In this document: positions 52,261 to 62,068 of the stretch, piece after piece
Numbering within the stretch: position 1 is the stretch's first letter
How the letters are laid out: the number at the start of each line of letters is the position of its first letter
Source of the DNA: Lentimicrobiaceae bacterium
Lineage (GTDB): Bacteria; Bacteroidota; Bacteroidia; Bacteroidales; P3
Reading direction: 5' to 3'
Length of the DNA stretch: 64,000 bases
Assembly (NCBI GenBank): GCA_022510485.1
Contig: JAFLTI010000005.1
Location: 1 to 64,000 of the forward strand
Made by a program: the position numbers and the translations under genes
Notes under the pieces: model-generated
Seen by the model: only the letters and a program-made list of their open reading frames with translations
Database searches by the model: none
Told to the model about the DNA's origin: nothing

Positions 52261-53163
52261 TTAGGCGGGGCGTTTGGAGAGTTTTTCAAGCCCCCATACC
52301 AAAAAGAAACCGACCAGCATCAGCACAACTGCCTGCCATACAAAGGCATCGGGCATTACATTGACTTCCACCAAGGGCTTTTCCACACCGTGACTGTCAA
52401 CATAAGTCTGCACGGCTTCTTTCCAAGGCCATACTTTCTTGAGTGAACCGATAATAAAGCCAGTAAGTACCGCGAGCGTAACCGCACGAAAACGCCGCAG
52501 CGCATAGGAAAGCAAACGGGAAAAAGTGGTGATGCCCACTACCGCCCCTACGGCGAACACACCCAAAACAGCGGCATCCAAGTTCTTTACGGCACCCAAA
52601 ACATATTCGTACTTACCCATCAAAAGCAGGATAAAGCTGCCCGAAATGCCGGGCAATATCATAGCGCAGATTGCCACAAAGCCGCATAGGAAAATAAACC
52701 ACAAAGCATCGGGAGTCCGGGCGGCGGTCACCGAACTTACCCATACCGCCAAAACGATGCCTACCACCAAGCCTATCAAGGTTTTATAGTTCCATTCCCT
52801 GATGTCTTTCGATACGAACCATGCCGAAGCGAGGATAAGTCCGAAGAAAAAGGCGAACACCAATACCGGACAGTTCTGCAAAAGAGAGGTGATGACCCGC
52901 GCCAGTGTAAAGATGCTCAAGCCTATACCGAATATAAGGCTCAACAGGAAATTTCCGTTGACGGCTTTCCAAAATTCACGGAACCTGCCTCTGAACAGCA
53001 GTTTGAGATTGGCAGGGTTTACACTCTTTATAGACTCGAGGAGTTCATCGTAAATACCTGTAATAAAAGCGATTGTTCCACCCGAAACGCCCGGAACCAC
53101 ATCGGCGGCTCCCATAGCGATTCCCTTGAGTGTTACCAATCCGTATGAAGCAATGCTTCTCAT
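52261..53163 (-). CDS. DUF368 membrane protein
   Basis: A 300-residue polytopic protein (start ATG 53163). The signature GIAMGAADVVPGVSGGTIAFITGIY and a second AMILPGISGSFILLLMGKYEYVL show the internally repeated PGxSGG/S motifs. DUF368 proteins have been linked to recycling of undecaprenyl phosphate across the membrane in other bacteria (polyprenyl-phosphate translocase), which is family knowledge. Confidence 0.9.
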   Translation of the reverse strand: MRSIASYGLVTLKGIAMGAADVVPGVSGGTIAFITGIYDELLESIKSVNPANLKLLFRGRFREFWKAVNGNFLLSLIFGIGLSIFTLARVITSLLQNCPVLVFAFFFGLILASAWFVSKDIREWNYKTLIGLVVGIVLAVWVSSVTAARTPDALWFIFLCGFVAICAMILPGISGSFILLLMGKYEYVLGAVKNLDAAVLGVFAVGAVVGITTFSRLLSYALRRFRAVTLAVLTGFIIGSLKKVWPWKEAVQTYVDSHGVEKPLVEVNVMPDAFVWQAVVLMLVGFFLVWGLEKLSKRPA

Positions 53164-53306
53164 GCGCTGTATTTTTTTTGATTTGCGGGTACAAAGTAAC
53201 GCTAAATATTGACTTCTTCCCAATTTTTTTGTAAATTCGCGCGCTTTTTGGAGAGGTACACCCTTTTCAGAAAAAACATAATCGTCAAAAAATTAAGTCT
53301 TTGGCA

Positions 53307-54362
53307 ATGAAACTCTCGCAATTCAACTATAACCTGCCTGCTAAGTTGGTGGCAACCCACCCTACGCCCGACCGCGACGACTGCAAGCTGATGGTGGTAG
53401 ACCGCAAGAAGCAGAAGATAGAACACAAGCTTTTCAAAGACATTATCAAGTATTTTGACGAGGGAGATGTGCTGGTTATGAACAACACCCGCGTTTTTCC
53501 GGCACGCCTTTCGGGCGAAAAGGAAAAGACAGGTGCTATGATTACCGTTTTCCTGTTGCGGGAGTTGAACCGGGAATCCCTGTTGTGGGATGTGTATGTG
53601 GATCCGGCTCGCAAGATACGTATCGGCAACAAGCTGTACTTCGGGCAGAACGACGAACTGGTGGCGGAAGTTATCGACAACACCACCTCGCGTGGCCGCA
53701 CGCTCCGCTTTCTCTACGACGGAAGCTACGAAAGCTTCAAGGCGCTTATCTATCGTTTGGGGCAGACCCCTATTCCCGACCATATACTGCAAGTACGCGG
53801 TGTGGAACCCGAAGACGAAGAACGCTACCAAACCGTGTTCGCCACCGAAGAAGGTGCGGTGATGGCGCCCACGGCAGGTTTACATTTTAGCCGTTCACTG
53901 CTCAAACGTATGGAGATAAAAGGCGTGGATACGGCGTTCATCACCTTGCACTGCGGCTTGGGCAACGTGCGCGAGATCGATGTGGAAGACCTTACCAAAC
54001 ACAGGGTGGATTCCGAAAAACTTATCATTCCCGAACAGGCGGCACAAATCGTGAACCGAGGAATTGACGCGCACAAGAAAATCTGCGCGGTGGGTACTTC
54101 GGTGCTCAAAGGCATAGAATCTTCGGTTTCTTTTGGCGGAAAACTCAAGCCTTTTGACGGCTGGACCAATAAATTTATCTTCCCCCCCTACGAATTTACC
54201 ATTCCCAACTGCATGATAAGCAACTTCCATGCGCCGCTTTCTTCCTTGTTTATGTCGGTGTGCGCTTTCGGTGGGTACAAGCTTATTATGAAAGCCTACG
54301 AAGAAGCCATCAAGAAAGAATACCGCTTCCTTACTTTCGGGGATGCGATGCTTATTCTCTAA
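53307..54362 (+). CDS. queA: S-adenosylmethionine:tRNA ribosyltransferase-isomerase
   Basis: A 351-residue enzyme that adds the epoxycyclopentane precursor to 7-deazaguanine in queuosine tRNAs. The motifs [39 protein letters not shown] and THCGLG-type [12 protein letters not shown] are clear. The start is the ATG at 53307, not the TTG two codons before. ruvC starts 6 bp after its stop. Confidence 0.96.
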   Translation: MKLSQFNYNLPAKLVATHPTPDRDDCKLMVVDRKKQKIEHKLFKDIIKYFDEGDVLVMNNTRVFPARLSGEKEKTGAMITVFLLRELNRESLLWDVYVDPARKIRIGNKLYFGQNDELVAEVIDNTTSRGRTLRFLYDGSYESFKALIYRLGQTPIPDHILQVRGVEPEDEERYQTVFATEEGAVMAPTAGLHFSRSLLKRMEIKGVDTAFITLHCGLGNVREIDVEDLTKHRVDSEKLIIPEQAAQIVNRGIDAHKKICAVGTSVLKGIESSVSFGGKLKPFDGWTNKFIFPPYEFTIPNCMISNFHAPLSSLFMSVCAFGGYKLIMKAYEEAIKKEYRFLTFGDAMLIL

Positions 54363-54368
54363 ACCTTT

Positions 54369-54980
54369 ATGGGGGCTGCCGACGAAAAAATCATTTTGGG
54401 CATAGACCCCGGCACCCGTATCATGGGATATGGACTTATCCGCGCCTGCGGACAGCAGTTCTCGTATATCGAGATGGGGGTTCTCAACCTTACCAAAACG
54501 GAAGACCCTTTGGTAAGACTGGAAAAGATTCACGAGGAAGTGATACGCATCATAGACGCTTTTTCGCCCCACTGCCTTTCTATCGAAACCCCCTTTTACG
54601 GCAAAAACGTACAATCGCTCATCAAGTTAGGACGCGCCCAAGGAGTGGCTATCGCCGCAGCTATGTCTAAGGGATTGCAGGTGCATGAATACGCGCCTTT
54701 GAAAATCAAGCAGTCACTTACAGGCAACGGAAATGCCTCCAAAGAACAGGTCTGCGCCATGGTGCTGCGCATCTTGGGGCTTCCCGACGGTCAGCCTCGT
54801 TTTTTAGACGCCACCGATGCTATGGCAGCCGCCATCTGTCACGGCATTCATTGCAAGTTCAACGCCATAGCGCAAAGTGCCTCTGCATCAAAAGCGGCAA
54901 CCGCCATCAAAACGGCATCCAAGGGAAAGAAAAGCAATTGGGCGGATTTTCTTCAATCGCATCCGGAACGGCTACGGTAG
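54369..54980 (+). CDS. ruvC: Holliday-junction resolvase
   Basis: A 203-residue nuclease that cuts Holliday junctions moved by RuvAB. The first catalytic motif ILGIDPGTRIMGYG (D13), SIETPFYGKN and the later acidic DATDAMAAAICH are present. A basic C-terminal tail (KAATAIKTASKGKKSNWADFL) makes it longer than E. coli RuvC. Coupled to queA. Confidence 0.95.
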   Translation: MGAADEKIILGIDPGTRIMGYGLIRACGQQFSYIEMGVLNLTKTEDPLVRLEKIHEEVIRIIDAFSPHCLSIETPFYGKNVQSLIKLGRAQGVAIAAAMSKGLQVHEYAPLKIKQSLTGNGNASKEQVCAMVLRILGLPDGQPRFLDATDAMAAAICHGIHCKFNAIAQSASASKAATAIKTASKGKKSNWADFLQSHPERLR

Positions 54981-54984
54981 TTTT

Positions 54985-55242
54985 CTAATTCGCCGTTTGT
55001 TTACGGCTCTTTTTCCAATAAGCCTTTATCCGTTTAATTCCCTCCGCTCCGAGAATCGTCAAACCTCCGTATTGGGCAGTTTTTGCCAGTCCGAAAAAGA
55101 TTACCCACAGCACGCCTTTAAGCGAGGCACTGATAGGTAATGCCATCTGTGCAAACGATATAATGTAGAACGGCACGCACATCAGCAGCACCATCACACC
55201 CGTACGGAACGAAAGTTTAGAGAGCCAAGATTTGATGCCCAT
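54985..55242 (-). CDS. Small membrane protein
   Basis: An 85-residue protein (start ATG 55242) with two hydrophobic helices (TGVMVLLMCVPFYIISFAQMAL and GVLWVIFFGLAKTAQYGGL) and a basic tail (IKRIKAYWKKSRK). No family recognised. It lies downstream of tRNA-Ser on the same strand and 4 bp from the convergent ruvC end. Confidence 0.7.
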   Translation of the reverse strand: MGIKSWLSKLSFRTGVMVLLMCVPFYIISFAQMALPISASLKGVLWVIFFGLAKTAQYGGLTILGAEGIKRIKAYWKKSRKQTAN

Positions 55243-55254
55243 AACGACAAAATG

Positions 55255-55286
55255 AAACACCCGATTCTACATAGAACCGGGTGTTT
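55255..55286 (-). terminator. Hairpin after tRNA-Ser
   Basis: AAACACCCG (55255-55263) pairs with CGGGTGTTT (55278-55286), and the loop holds a second small stem TTCTA/TAGAA. The T run on the minus strand is poor (CATTTTGTCG), so it is a likely but imperfect terminator. Confidence 0.65.
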
Positions 55287-55289
55287 TGG

Positions 55290-55376
55290 CGGAAAGAGGG
55301 GGATTCGAACCCCCGGTAGGGAAACCCCTACGACAGTTTAGCAAACTGTTGGTTTAAGCCACTCACCCATCTTTCC
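55290..55376 (-). tRNA. tRNA-Ser (GCT)
   Basis: An 87-nt type II tRNA. Acceptor GGAAAGA with TCTTTCC, discriminator G at 55290; anticodon stem CAGTT/AACTG with loop TTGCTAA (anticodon GCT, reads AGC/AGU); long variable arm GTAGGGG..CCCTAC; T arm GTTCGAATC. CCA not encoded. Confidence 0.96.
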
Positions 55377-55449
55377 AGCTTAATGTCCGTTTGCAAAAAC
55401 GAACCTCTTTTTTTACGGAAGCCAAAAAGCACTCTCCCGTAAGGGATTG

Positions 55450-55457
55450 CAAAGGTA
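55450..55457 (-). promoter_or_regulatory. -7 box of tRNA-Ser
   Basis: TACCTTTG on the minus strand (55457-55450), followed by C, about 70 bp before the tRNA; -33 not clear. Confidence 0.55.
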
Positions 55458-55548
55458 TGAAAAAGTTTTAACACTTTTTAAATATTTTTTTCTTCGATAA
55501 AATCCGATTTCGGGGTTTATATATAAAGAACCTTGAATCAAATCGGAT

Positions 55549-57327
55549 ATGAAAACATTTTGTAAACGGGTTATTTTACCCATCCTCAGTCTTTTATTAT
55601 GCCTCAAGGCAGAACTGCCGGCACAGGATTTTACAGGTATCGGCAAACGAAAACCCTTTTCTTTTTCGGGAACCGCCGGCGCGCAAGCCTCCTCCCGCCT
55701 CAATTCAGACGGCAATTCCGACCCTTTTGCCTATATCCTGTCGGCTCAGCTCAACCCGGTTATTTACGGCTTTGCCCTACCCCTGTCGTTGAGTTTTGCC
55801 GACAGCCGGTTTTCTTACGCCCAGCCGTTCTCGCGCTTTTCTTTTACCCCCTCGTATAAATGGATAAAAGCCTATTTAGGGCGCACTTCGATGGATATGC
55901 ACCCCTACGGGCTTGCCGGGCATCAATTCGACGGAGCAGGCATAGAGTTGGAATCCGGCTCTTTTCCGCTGCATTTTTCTGCTATGTACGGACGTCTTCT
56001 CAAAGCCCGCCACGCCGATACCCTTACGAGAGACAAGGCTTTTCCAGTCTACAATCCTGCCAACTACAAGCGCACCGCCTACGCTTTCAAACTTGGGTTC
56101 ACGCACAAGAAACAACAGTTAAACCTGCATTTTTTCAGTGCCGGCGACCACCGCAAGTCTTTGCCAGAAGAGTGGCGCAGCCAGTTAGCCCCGCAACAGA
56201 ACGCGGTTCTTGCCTTGGATTTTTCGTTTGAACTCTACAAAGGACTAACCCTTACAGGGCAAGCCGGATTAAGTGCCTTGACGGAAGATACACGCACCCA
56301 AAAAGAGAAGAAAAAGGGCGTATGGGGCGTTGTAATGCGGCCTTTCCTGACTCAGCACGCCTCCACTTCCTTAAGCACCGCTTATAAGGTGCAGTTGGCG
56401 TATAAGGGTATCAGCGTGGCTTACGAAAGAATCGGACCCGATTACGCGAGTTTGGGGGCAGCCTATTTTAACTGGGATTTTGAAAACGCAGTAGTAGCAT
56501 TTACCCATGTATTCAAAAAAGTGTCGGTAAACGCCGAATTAGGCTGGCAGCGCGATGACCTTAAAAACTCCAAATCGAGCCGGATGAACCGCATTGTAGG
56601 CTCCGCCTATATCAATTACAAGATAGACGAGCGTTTTACGCTTACCGCCTCTTATTCTAACTTTACAATGCACACCCAACTCAAACCGGTGGATTTGGGA
56701 CGCCCCGATGATCCGTTGGTTTACGACCCCGATACGGTTTCCTATCGTCAGATTTCCCAGCAGGCATCTTTCAATTTTGACTTTTGCAGCCGCCCTGAGG
56801 CACGTTACAAACAATATGGAGGTGCGGAACTTTCCTATCAAAATTCTCGAGAAAAATCTCAGAAAGTATTCAGCGATTATTTTTATGCGGCGGCACGTCA
56901 TGGCATTGAACTCAACGGAGGCTATCGCCTGCAGAGTGCCGTAAATTTCAGCACACGCATCGATAAGACCGGCGTGCAGAAATCTTTGTTCAACTACTAT
57001 ATCGGCCCCTCTGTAAACTGCGCCAAGGCATTGTTCGACAAAACCCTCAATCTTTCGGCAGGGTTCAGCTATTATTTTGAAATGAATGGATCCAAAGCGG
57101 CGGGAGGAATTGCCGGCTTACTTTTGCGGGCATCCTATATGCTCAAGAAATCGCATGAATTTGAGATGCAGTTCAACGGAAAACTCCGTTCAAGTTTCGA
57201 TGCCGCAAATCGCAAACCGGGACAGGAATTGTTTGTTCAGGCATCTTACCGCTACCGTTTCAACATAGACCCTTTCAAGAAAAAGAAAGAAGAGGCAAGC
57301 CGTAATAAAAAAAGGAGCGCATCTTAA
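55549..57327 (+). CDS. Outer-membrane beta-barrel protein of unknown role
   Basis: A 592-residue exported protein (signal peptide MKTFCKRVILPILSLLLCLKAELPAQ). The mature part is a long alternation of amphipathic strands with aromatic girdles (FTPSYKWIKAYLGRTSMD.., FTLTASYSNFTMHT, LFVQASYRYRFNIDPF) without a plug domain or TonB box. Bacteroidota genomes often encode such barrels next to large T9SS surface proteins, so a partner or anchor role for a surface adhesin is possible but not shown. It faces porN and shares a bidirectional terminator with it. Confidence 0.78.
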   Translation: MKTFCKRVILPILSLLLCLKAELPAQDFTGIGKRKPFSFSGTAGAQASSRLNSDGNSDPFAYILSAQLNPVIYGFALPLSLSFADSRFSYAQPFSRFSFTPSYKWIKAYLGRTSMDMHPYGLAGHQFDGAGIELESGSFPLHFSAMYGRLLKARHADTLTRDKAFPVYNPANYKRTAYAFKLGFTHKKQQLNLHFFSAGDHRKSLPEEWRSQLAPQQNAVLALDFSFELYKGLTLTGQAGLSALTEDTRTQKEKKKGVWGVVMRPFLTQHASTSLSTAYKVQLAYKGISVAYERIGPDYASLGAAYFNWDFENAVVAFTHVFKKVSVNAELGWQRDDLKNSKSSRMNRIVGSAYINYKIDERFTLTASYSNFTMHTQLKPVDLGRPDDPLVYDPDTVSYRQISQQASFNFDFCSRPEARYKQYGGAELSYQNSREKSQKVFSDYFYAAARHGIELNGGYRLQSAVNFSTRIDKTGVQKSLFNYYIGPSVNCAKALFDKTLNLSAGFSYYFEMNGSKAAGGIAGLLLRASYMLKKSHEFEMQFNGKLRSSFDAANRKPGQELFVQASYRYRFNIDPFKKKKEEASRNKKRSAS

Positions 57328-57341
57328 GATGCGCTCCTTTT
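57310..57341. terminator. Bidirectional terminator containing a stop codon
   Basis: AAAAGGAGCGCATCTT (57310-57325) and its exact complement (57326-57341) form a 32-bp perfect palindrome flanked by A/T. The TAA of the barrel gene (57325-57327) lies at its centre. It serves both convergent transcripts (barrel gene and porN). Confidence 0.85.
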
Positions 57342-57360
57342 CCAAACCATCATAAAACGA

Positions 57361-58221
57361 TTAATACTCCCACAAGTCATGTTCTATTTCAAAGAGCATT
57401 TCTTCGATGCGTTCGGATTCACGCATGATATTTGCCCCTTGGGCATACTGCTGAATCTGCCTGTCCTGTTGGTTGTCGATTTTGGTAATATAACTCTGAA
57501 ACCAGCGGTTCCAAGCAAACACATCATCGTAAGACTGCCGCATGGCACTGTTGTGGCGGTTAAAGGTTTCGGTTTTGGCAAACAGAGGACGGATAGAGGG
57601 ATAATAGAGCCAGAACAAAGTTTGGTTTCCCTTAAATTGTCCGCTTTCTTCGTCAAACACCTGAATAACGGGAGCCATACCCAACACACGGATATCCCGA
57701 ATCGAACGCTGTTTGTCGATAAACCAATCTTCTTTAAGACGGATCATCTTTACGTTGTGTATCTGGAAAGAAGACGTATCCATCGAAGTGATATACTGAC
57801 CGGGATTATCCAAATCTTCTTTCTGCAACTCGGTAATCTGCGTGTTCTGACGGATAAATTCCTCATAGGTGAGCTGCTTGCGGAAATCGTCGGTAATGGC
57901 ATCGTAAGCTACAATGCTGCCGTCTTCCATTCCTTTCATAATCAAGCTCATCAAACTGATACGGTCTTGAACCGGAATCATCGGATAATACAGGTATTGG
58001 TTCATTTTCATACGAAAATCCACCATACGCCAAACACGCCACTTGATATACACATCGGCTTCTCGCACGTAAACGTATTCGCGCGGCAAGCGGTCGGCGG
58101 TATTTTCCTTAACAAAGAAGTTATCCAAAGGTGGAGTGTCTTCCAAAACCTGCGCCTTAAGCGAACCTACCGAAGCGGTAAGTGCTGCAAGCATCAAAAC
58201 GGAAAAGGCAAATCGTTTCAT
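57361..58221 (-). CDS. porN: Type IX secretion/gliding protein PorN/GldN
   Basis: A 286-residue periplasmic protein (signal peptide MKRFAFSVLMLAALTASVGSLKAQ) that forms the ring with PorK below the outer membrane. The conserved core NTADRLPREYVYVREADVYIKWRVWRMVDFRMKMNQ (in pieces) and WFQSYITKIDNQQDRQIQQYAQG are typical. Last gene of porPKLMN; 33 bp after porM. Confidence 0.94.
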   Translation of the reverse strand: MKRFAFSVLMLAALTASVGSLKAQVLEDTPPLDNFFVKENTADRLPREYVYVREADVYIKWRVWRMVDFRMKMNQYLYYPMIPVQDRISLMSLIMKGMEDGSIVAYDAITDDFRKQLTYEEFIRQNTQITELQKEDLDNPGQYITSMDTSSFQIHNVKMIRLKEDWFIDKQRSIRDIRVLGMAPVIQVFDEESGQFKGNQTLFWLYYPSIRPLFAKTETFNRHNSAMRQSYDDVFAWNRWFQSYITKIDNQQDRQIQQYAQGANIMRESERIEEMLFEIEHDLWEY

Positions 58222-58254
58222 AATCGTTTATTTTTTCTCTCCCGAGAGAATGTA

Positions 58255-59823
58255 CTACTTAATGGTTAAAATCATATCCCCCAACATACGCTTGCCTTCC
58301 GGCATAGCAGCGTATATATCGGTAATAAACACTTTATCTCCTCGGTTGCAACGCTTAAAGTTGTCTATCATACCTTGCGTGAACCGGTTTCCATCGGATG
58401 GAATCATGGGCGAAAGTTCGCCATTACGCGACACCTGAACATTAAAGGAGGCAATCTTCAGATTCAATTCAAACTCGAAATCCTTCATCGAAACCAACAG
58501 ACCGCCCGCATTGGCAAGGGTGTTCTTGTCGATACGTTTTACACCTTCTTCCTGTCCGTTGATACGCGCTACCGGGTCGGGAACACGTTTTACACGGAAA
58601 GTCTTGCTGCCCATCAGGGTTTCCTTGCCGTTTTCCTTGGCATATACCCTTACGGTAGCTTCCACACCGGGCTTGGTTACACGCACCACATATTCGCCCG
58701 GCTTGGTCTTGGTTATCGTACCGTTGGTTATTTCAACGCGCGTATTGGCATCGGTAATACCGCCGGCAATCGCCGAAACAGGATTATCAACCCCAACATA
58801 GAACACATTCATCTTGTCCGCACTCACGGTGGCGGTAGACTGGCGCACTTCGTACTCAAAACTGAACGGATAGCTCTTTACCCCGAAAGATGCCGGCACG
58901 TGGATAGAACCGTTTACCCTACGTGTTCCGATAGTAGAGGCAGGCACCTTATACCTGATAGAACCGCCGACCCCGGTATATTCCTTACCGTCGATGGTAG
59001 CCGTAATTTCCGCCCTCGAATCGAAAGCAGCCACGAAAATGTCCGCCTCGAAGTTAGAGCCGACCAACACACTGTTGGAAACGGGAACCACGCGCGCCGA
59101 AATGGTGTCGAACTTAAAGTCTTCATCACTGATAGACGAATAGAGATAAGAAATAACATCATTCTCGGCGTTCAGCACGTCATTCTGAAACTTGTTGAGC
59201 AAAGCCAAGTCCGCCACGATAATCGTGTGCGAAAAGTGGAACACTTCCCAACTCTGTTCTTCACCATTGGCATTATACCATTTACTTCCTTCCAAGTGCA
59301 AGGTGCGCAAAGGTATATTGACACGATCCCTTTCTTCTACCTGTTCTATCAGCGTATGACGGTATTCGTGCAATCTTTCGTGCAAATCGTGGGCTCTGCC
59401 GCTCTTTTCGTCTAGTCCAAGGAAAAAACGGGTAGGATCATCGTAATTATCCTGACGGCTGATATGCCTCGGGTCGAGTTTTGCCGCCTCTTCGTAAGAA
59501 ATACCTTCGGTAACGGCTATAAGTTCAATCTTGGTTTTCTGCAAATATTCGAACAGTTCTTTCGTGGCTGACTGTACTATCTGGGCTTTTGCCCAATACT
59601 TGCCCACTTTTGCCGGATTAACCACATAAGATGCCTGAAAACGGCTGTATAAATCGGCGTTTTTCTGCTCGTAACTCTGGTTGGTAACTTCCAATGCCTC
59701 GTTGATCGTAAGGAACGAATCCAATACGGCAACCGACACGTTCAAAGCAAGCAGGGCGGTGTACACAAGGTACATCATCCCGATCATCTTTTGCCTTGGT
59801 GTTTCTTTTCCTCCTCCTGACAT
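58255..59823 (-). CDS. porM: Type IX secretion motor protein PorM/GldM
   Basis: A 522-residue inner-membrane protein with one N-terminal helix (MMYLVYTALLALNVSVAVLDSF) and a long periplasmic part of beta domains reaching the PorK/N ring. The N-terminal GGKETPRQKMIGMMYLVYTALLALNVS is a PorM hallmark. With PorL it forms the proton-driven rotary motor of T9SS. 34 bp after porL. Confidence 0.95.
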   Translation of the reverse strand: MSGGGKETPRQKMIGMMYLVYTALLALNVSVAVLDSFLTINEALEVTNQSYEQKNADLYSRFQASYVVNPAKVGKYWAKAQIVQSATKELFEYLQKTKIELIAVTEGISYEEAAKLDPRHISRQDNYDDPTRFFLGLDEKSGRAHDLHERLHEYRHTLIEQVEERDRVNIPLRTLHLEGSKWYNANGEEQSWEVFHFSHTIIVADLALLNKFQNDVLNAENDVISYLYSSISDEDFKFDTISARVVPVSNSVLVGSNFEADIFVAAFDSRAEITATIDGKEYTGVGGSIRYKVPASTIGTRRVNGSIHVPASFGVKSYPFSFEYEVRQSTATVSADKMNVFYVGVDNPVSAIAGGITDANTRVEITNGTITKTKPGEYVVRVTKPGVEATVRVYAKENGKETLMGSKTFRVKRVPDPVARINGQEEGVKRIDKNTLANAGGLLVSMKDFEFELNLKIASFNVQVSRNGELSPMIPSDGNRFTQGMIDNFKRCNRGDKVFITDIYAAMPEGKRMLGDMILTIK

Positions 59824-59857
59824 AACCGAATAGGTTCAAAAATTTTTACTCGCGGAA

Positions 59858-60592
59858 TTAGTTTTTAGCTGCCGGTTGGGCGTTCTGCATAGCGGCAAGC
59901 ATCTGACCGTACATACGGTTCAGTGCGGATACCTTTTCGGAAAGGTCATCGATTTCCTGACGGTATTTTTGCGAACTTTCGAGCGAGCTGCTCAATGCAG
60001 CCATAATCTTATTCACGTCATCCTGCAGTTTTATTCCCGCTTCGGTCTGTGCCTTGCTAACCTCTAATTGGTTAACGTAGAACTGATTCAATTGGTTAAT
60101 GTTATTCGTCATCTGAACCATTTCGTCGGCATAGGTCTTGTTGACGCTTACCACGCTGGTAAGATTGCTCAGACTGTTGGTGGTTTCGGTAAGTTTTTCC
60201 AAACCGCTGCTGAGACGGTTGAACACTTCCGGCGTAACATTAGCCCTAGCCAACATTTCATCCAGCTTATCCGACAACAAGTTCTGCGATTCGGAAGAAG
60301 CCCTGCCGCCGGTAGGCACAACGCCTTCGGCTTCGGGATACATGGGAGTTCCGTCGGGATTGTTTTTCAAAACCGGATAAACCCTATCCCAGTCGTATTC
60401 GGGATGCGGCTTTTCCATCGTGGAAAAGACAAAGATGATGGCCTCGACACTCATACCTACGATAAGCATCAGGTTAGCACCCGGATAGTGATTGATTTTA
60501 AAAAGAGCTCCCACAATAACGATCGAGGCACCATAACCATAGAGGTAGCTCATGAACTTCTTAAACCCCGGTTTATTCGCAAAACTGGCCAT
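59858..60592 (-). CDS. porL: Type IX secretion motor protein PorL/GldL
   Basis: A 244-residue protein with two N-terminal membrane helices (FMSYLYGYGASIVIVGALFKI, GANLMLIVGMSVEAIIFVFSTM) and a cytoplasmic coiled coil (about 100-235). The acidic/His residues within the helices (HYPG, EAIIF) suit the proton path of the PorLM motor. 56 bp after porK. Confidence 0.94.
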   Translation of the reverse strand: MASFANKPGFKKFMSYLYGYGASIVIVGALFKINHYPGANLMLIVGMSVEAIIFVFSTMEKPHPEYDWDRVYPVLKNNPDGTPMYPEAEGVVPTGGRASSESQNLLSDKLDEMLARANVTPEVFNRLSSGLEKLTETTNSLSNLTSVVSVNKTYADEMVQMTNNINQLNQFYVNQLEVSKAQTEAGIKLQDDVNKIMAALSSSLESSQKYRQEIDDLSEKVSALNRMYGQMLAAMQNAQPAAKN

Positions 60593-60648
60593 TTCTTCTT
60601 AGATTTTCGTTGTTTGTTTTTAAGGTTAATATCTGTTTTGACTAAATA

Positions 60649-62028
60649 TTAGTACACGTTGGAACCGCTTCCGCCGGTCATCATACCGCTTGCCAACAGA
60701 GGCTGAACGCAACGGAATCCCACATACGATTTGCAGGTATCCTGATATTCAAAAGAGCGGTGATAAACCTTGCATATATCGGCAAAGTCCTTGAACGAAC
60801 CGCCACGCACTACCTTGCGTTTAAGCCCGACACCATCTTCGGGTTTGGCATCGTAGGTAAAGGCGGGGTTAAAGTCGTGGTTATTGGCAATCGATTCATC
60901 GTAGGCATCGATACACCATTCCGCCACATTGCCCATCATATCGTACAAACCGTAATCGTTAGGGGCGTAGTGCCCTACAATACAGGGATAGAGCGAACCA
61001 TCGGCGGCATAGTCGCCACGACCGGGCTTAAAGTTACCCAAGAGGCAACCGTTGATGTTGCGTGCATAGTTACCGCCCCAAGGATACGGACTGGCATCGA
61101 TTCCGCCACGTGCCGCATATTCCCATTGAGCCTCGGTGGGCAAGCGGAACTCCTGTGCTTCGGGATAACCTTTGGCTATCATAGCATCGTTATAGAGTTT
61201 GCTGCGCCATTTGCAGAAAGCTTCCGCCTGTTTCCAGTTTACGCCCACAACGGGATAGTTGTCATACAAGGGGCTTGAAAAGTAACCCGCCACCATAGGG
61301 TCGTTGTAGGAATACGACCAGTCGAATATCCAGCAAAGCGTGTCGGGATAAACGTTAACCACATGCTTCTGCATAAACTGCTGACGCGAGCGCATCGACT
61401 GCGGACGACTTACAAAAGAACCGTAGTAAACACCGTCGTTTGGCATGTCGTTATCTTCGGTATTCCACGATTTACGCGAAGCGGCATAGAAATCATACGA
61501 CCAATATTCGTAGTTGAGCTTGCGCACATCAATGTCCTTGCGGTGGGCAAAGCGTTCTTCCACCGGCAGATAGAGGTCTGCCAAAGCTTCTTCCACTTCG
61601 GGCGTTCTTTTGATCTTGGTCTTCCAGTTGATTTCCGGTTCGGCATCTTCGTCGTCTTCGTTTTCAATCTGGAATCCGTCGATACCGTTTTCAGCCAACA
61701 AACGGCGGATATGATATTCTTTTACATACTCCACAAACTGACGGTACTCATTGTTGGTGATTTCCGTTTCATCCATGAAAAAATCGCTGATGGTTACGGT
61801 GCGGATATTGAGCATCTGGTAAGAGGGGTCAAAACCGCCCGATCCCCAGACAAAACTGCCGCCGGGAACATACACCATTCCGAAAGGAACTTGTGTACCG
61901 GGCGCTTTACGCCCTGCCACGCCGACCAGTTCTCCGCTACCGGCATTGTTACATCCCCAAAGGAGAATCGCCACAAAAACGGCAACGGTCAAATTCCGAA
62001 CATCCCATAAATTCGCTACTCTTCTCAT
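60649..62028 (-). CDS. porK: Type IX secretion lipoprotein PorK/GldK
   Basis: A 459-residue lipoprotein with an SUMF1/FGE fold (start ATG 62028; lipobox LLWGC, about C26; the upstream frame is not family-like). Motifs PFGMVYVPGGSFVWGSGG, FRLPTEAQWEYAARGG and VRGGSFKDFADICKVYHRS mark the fold. It forms the ring with PorN. 40 bp after porP. Confidence 0.94.
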   Translation of the reverse strand: MRRVANLWDVRNLTVAVFVAILLWGCNNAGSGELVGVAGRKAPGTQVPFGMVYVPGGSFVWGSGGFDPSYQMLNIRTVTISDFFMDETEITNNEYRQFVEYVKEYHIRRLLAENGIDGFQIENEDDEDAEPEINWKTKIKRTPEVEEALADLYLPVEERFAHRKDIDVRKLNYEYWSYDFYAASRKSWNTEDNDMPNDGVYYGSFVSRPQSMRSRQQFMQKHVVNVYPDTLCWIFDWSYSYNDPMVAGYFSSPLYDNYPVVGVNWKQAEAFCKWRSKLYNDAMIAKGYPEAQEFRLPTEAQWEYAARGGIDASPYPWGGNYARNINGCLLGNFKPGRGDYAADGSLYPCIVGHYAPNDYGLYDMMGNVAEWCIDAYDESIANNHDFNPAFTYDAKPEDGVGLKRKVVRGGSFKDFADICKVYHRSFEYQDTCKSYVGFRCVQPLLASGMMTGGSGSNVY

Positions 62029-62068
62029 TGTATATATGGTTAATGTTTTTCTATTCTGCGCAAAACAC

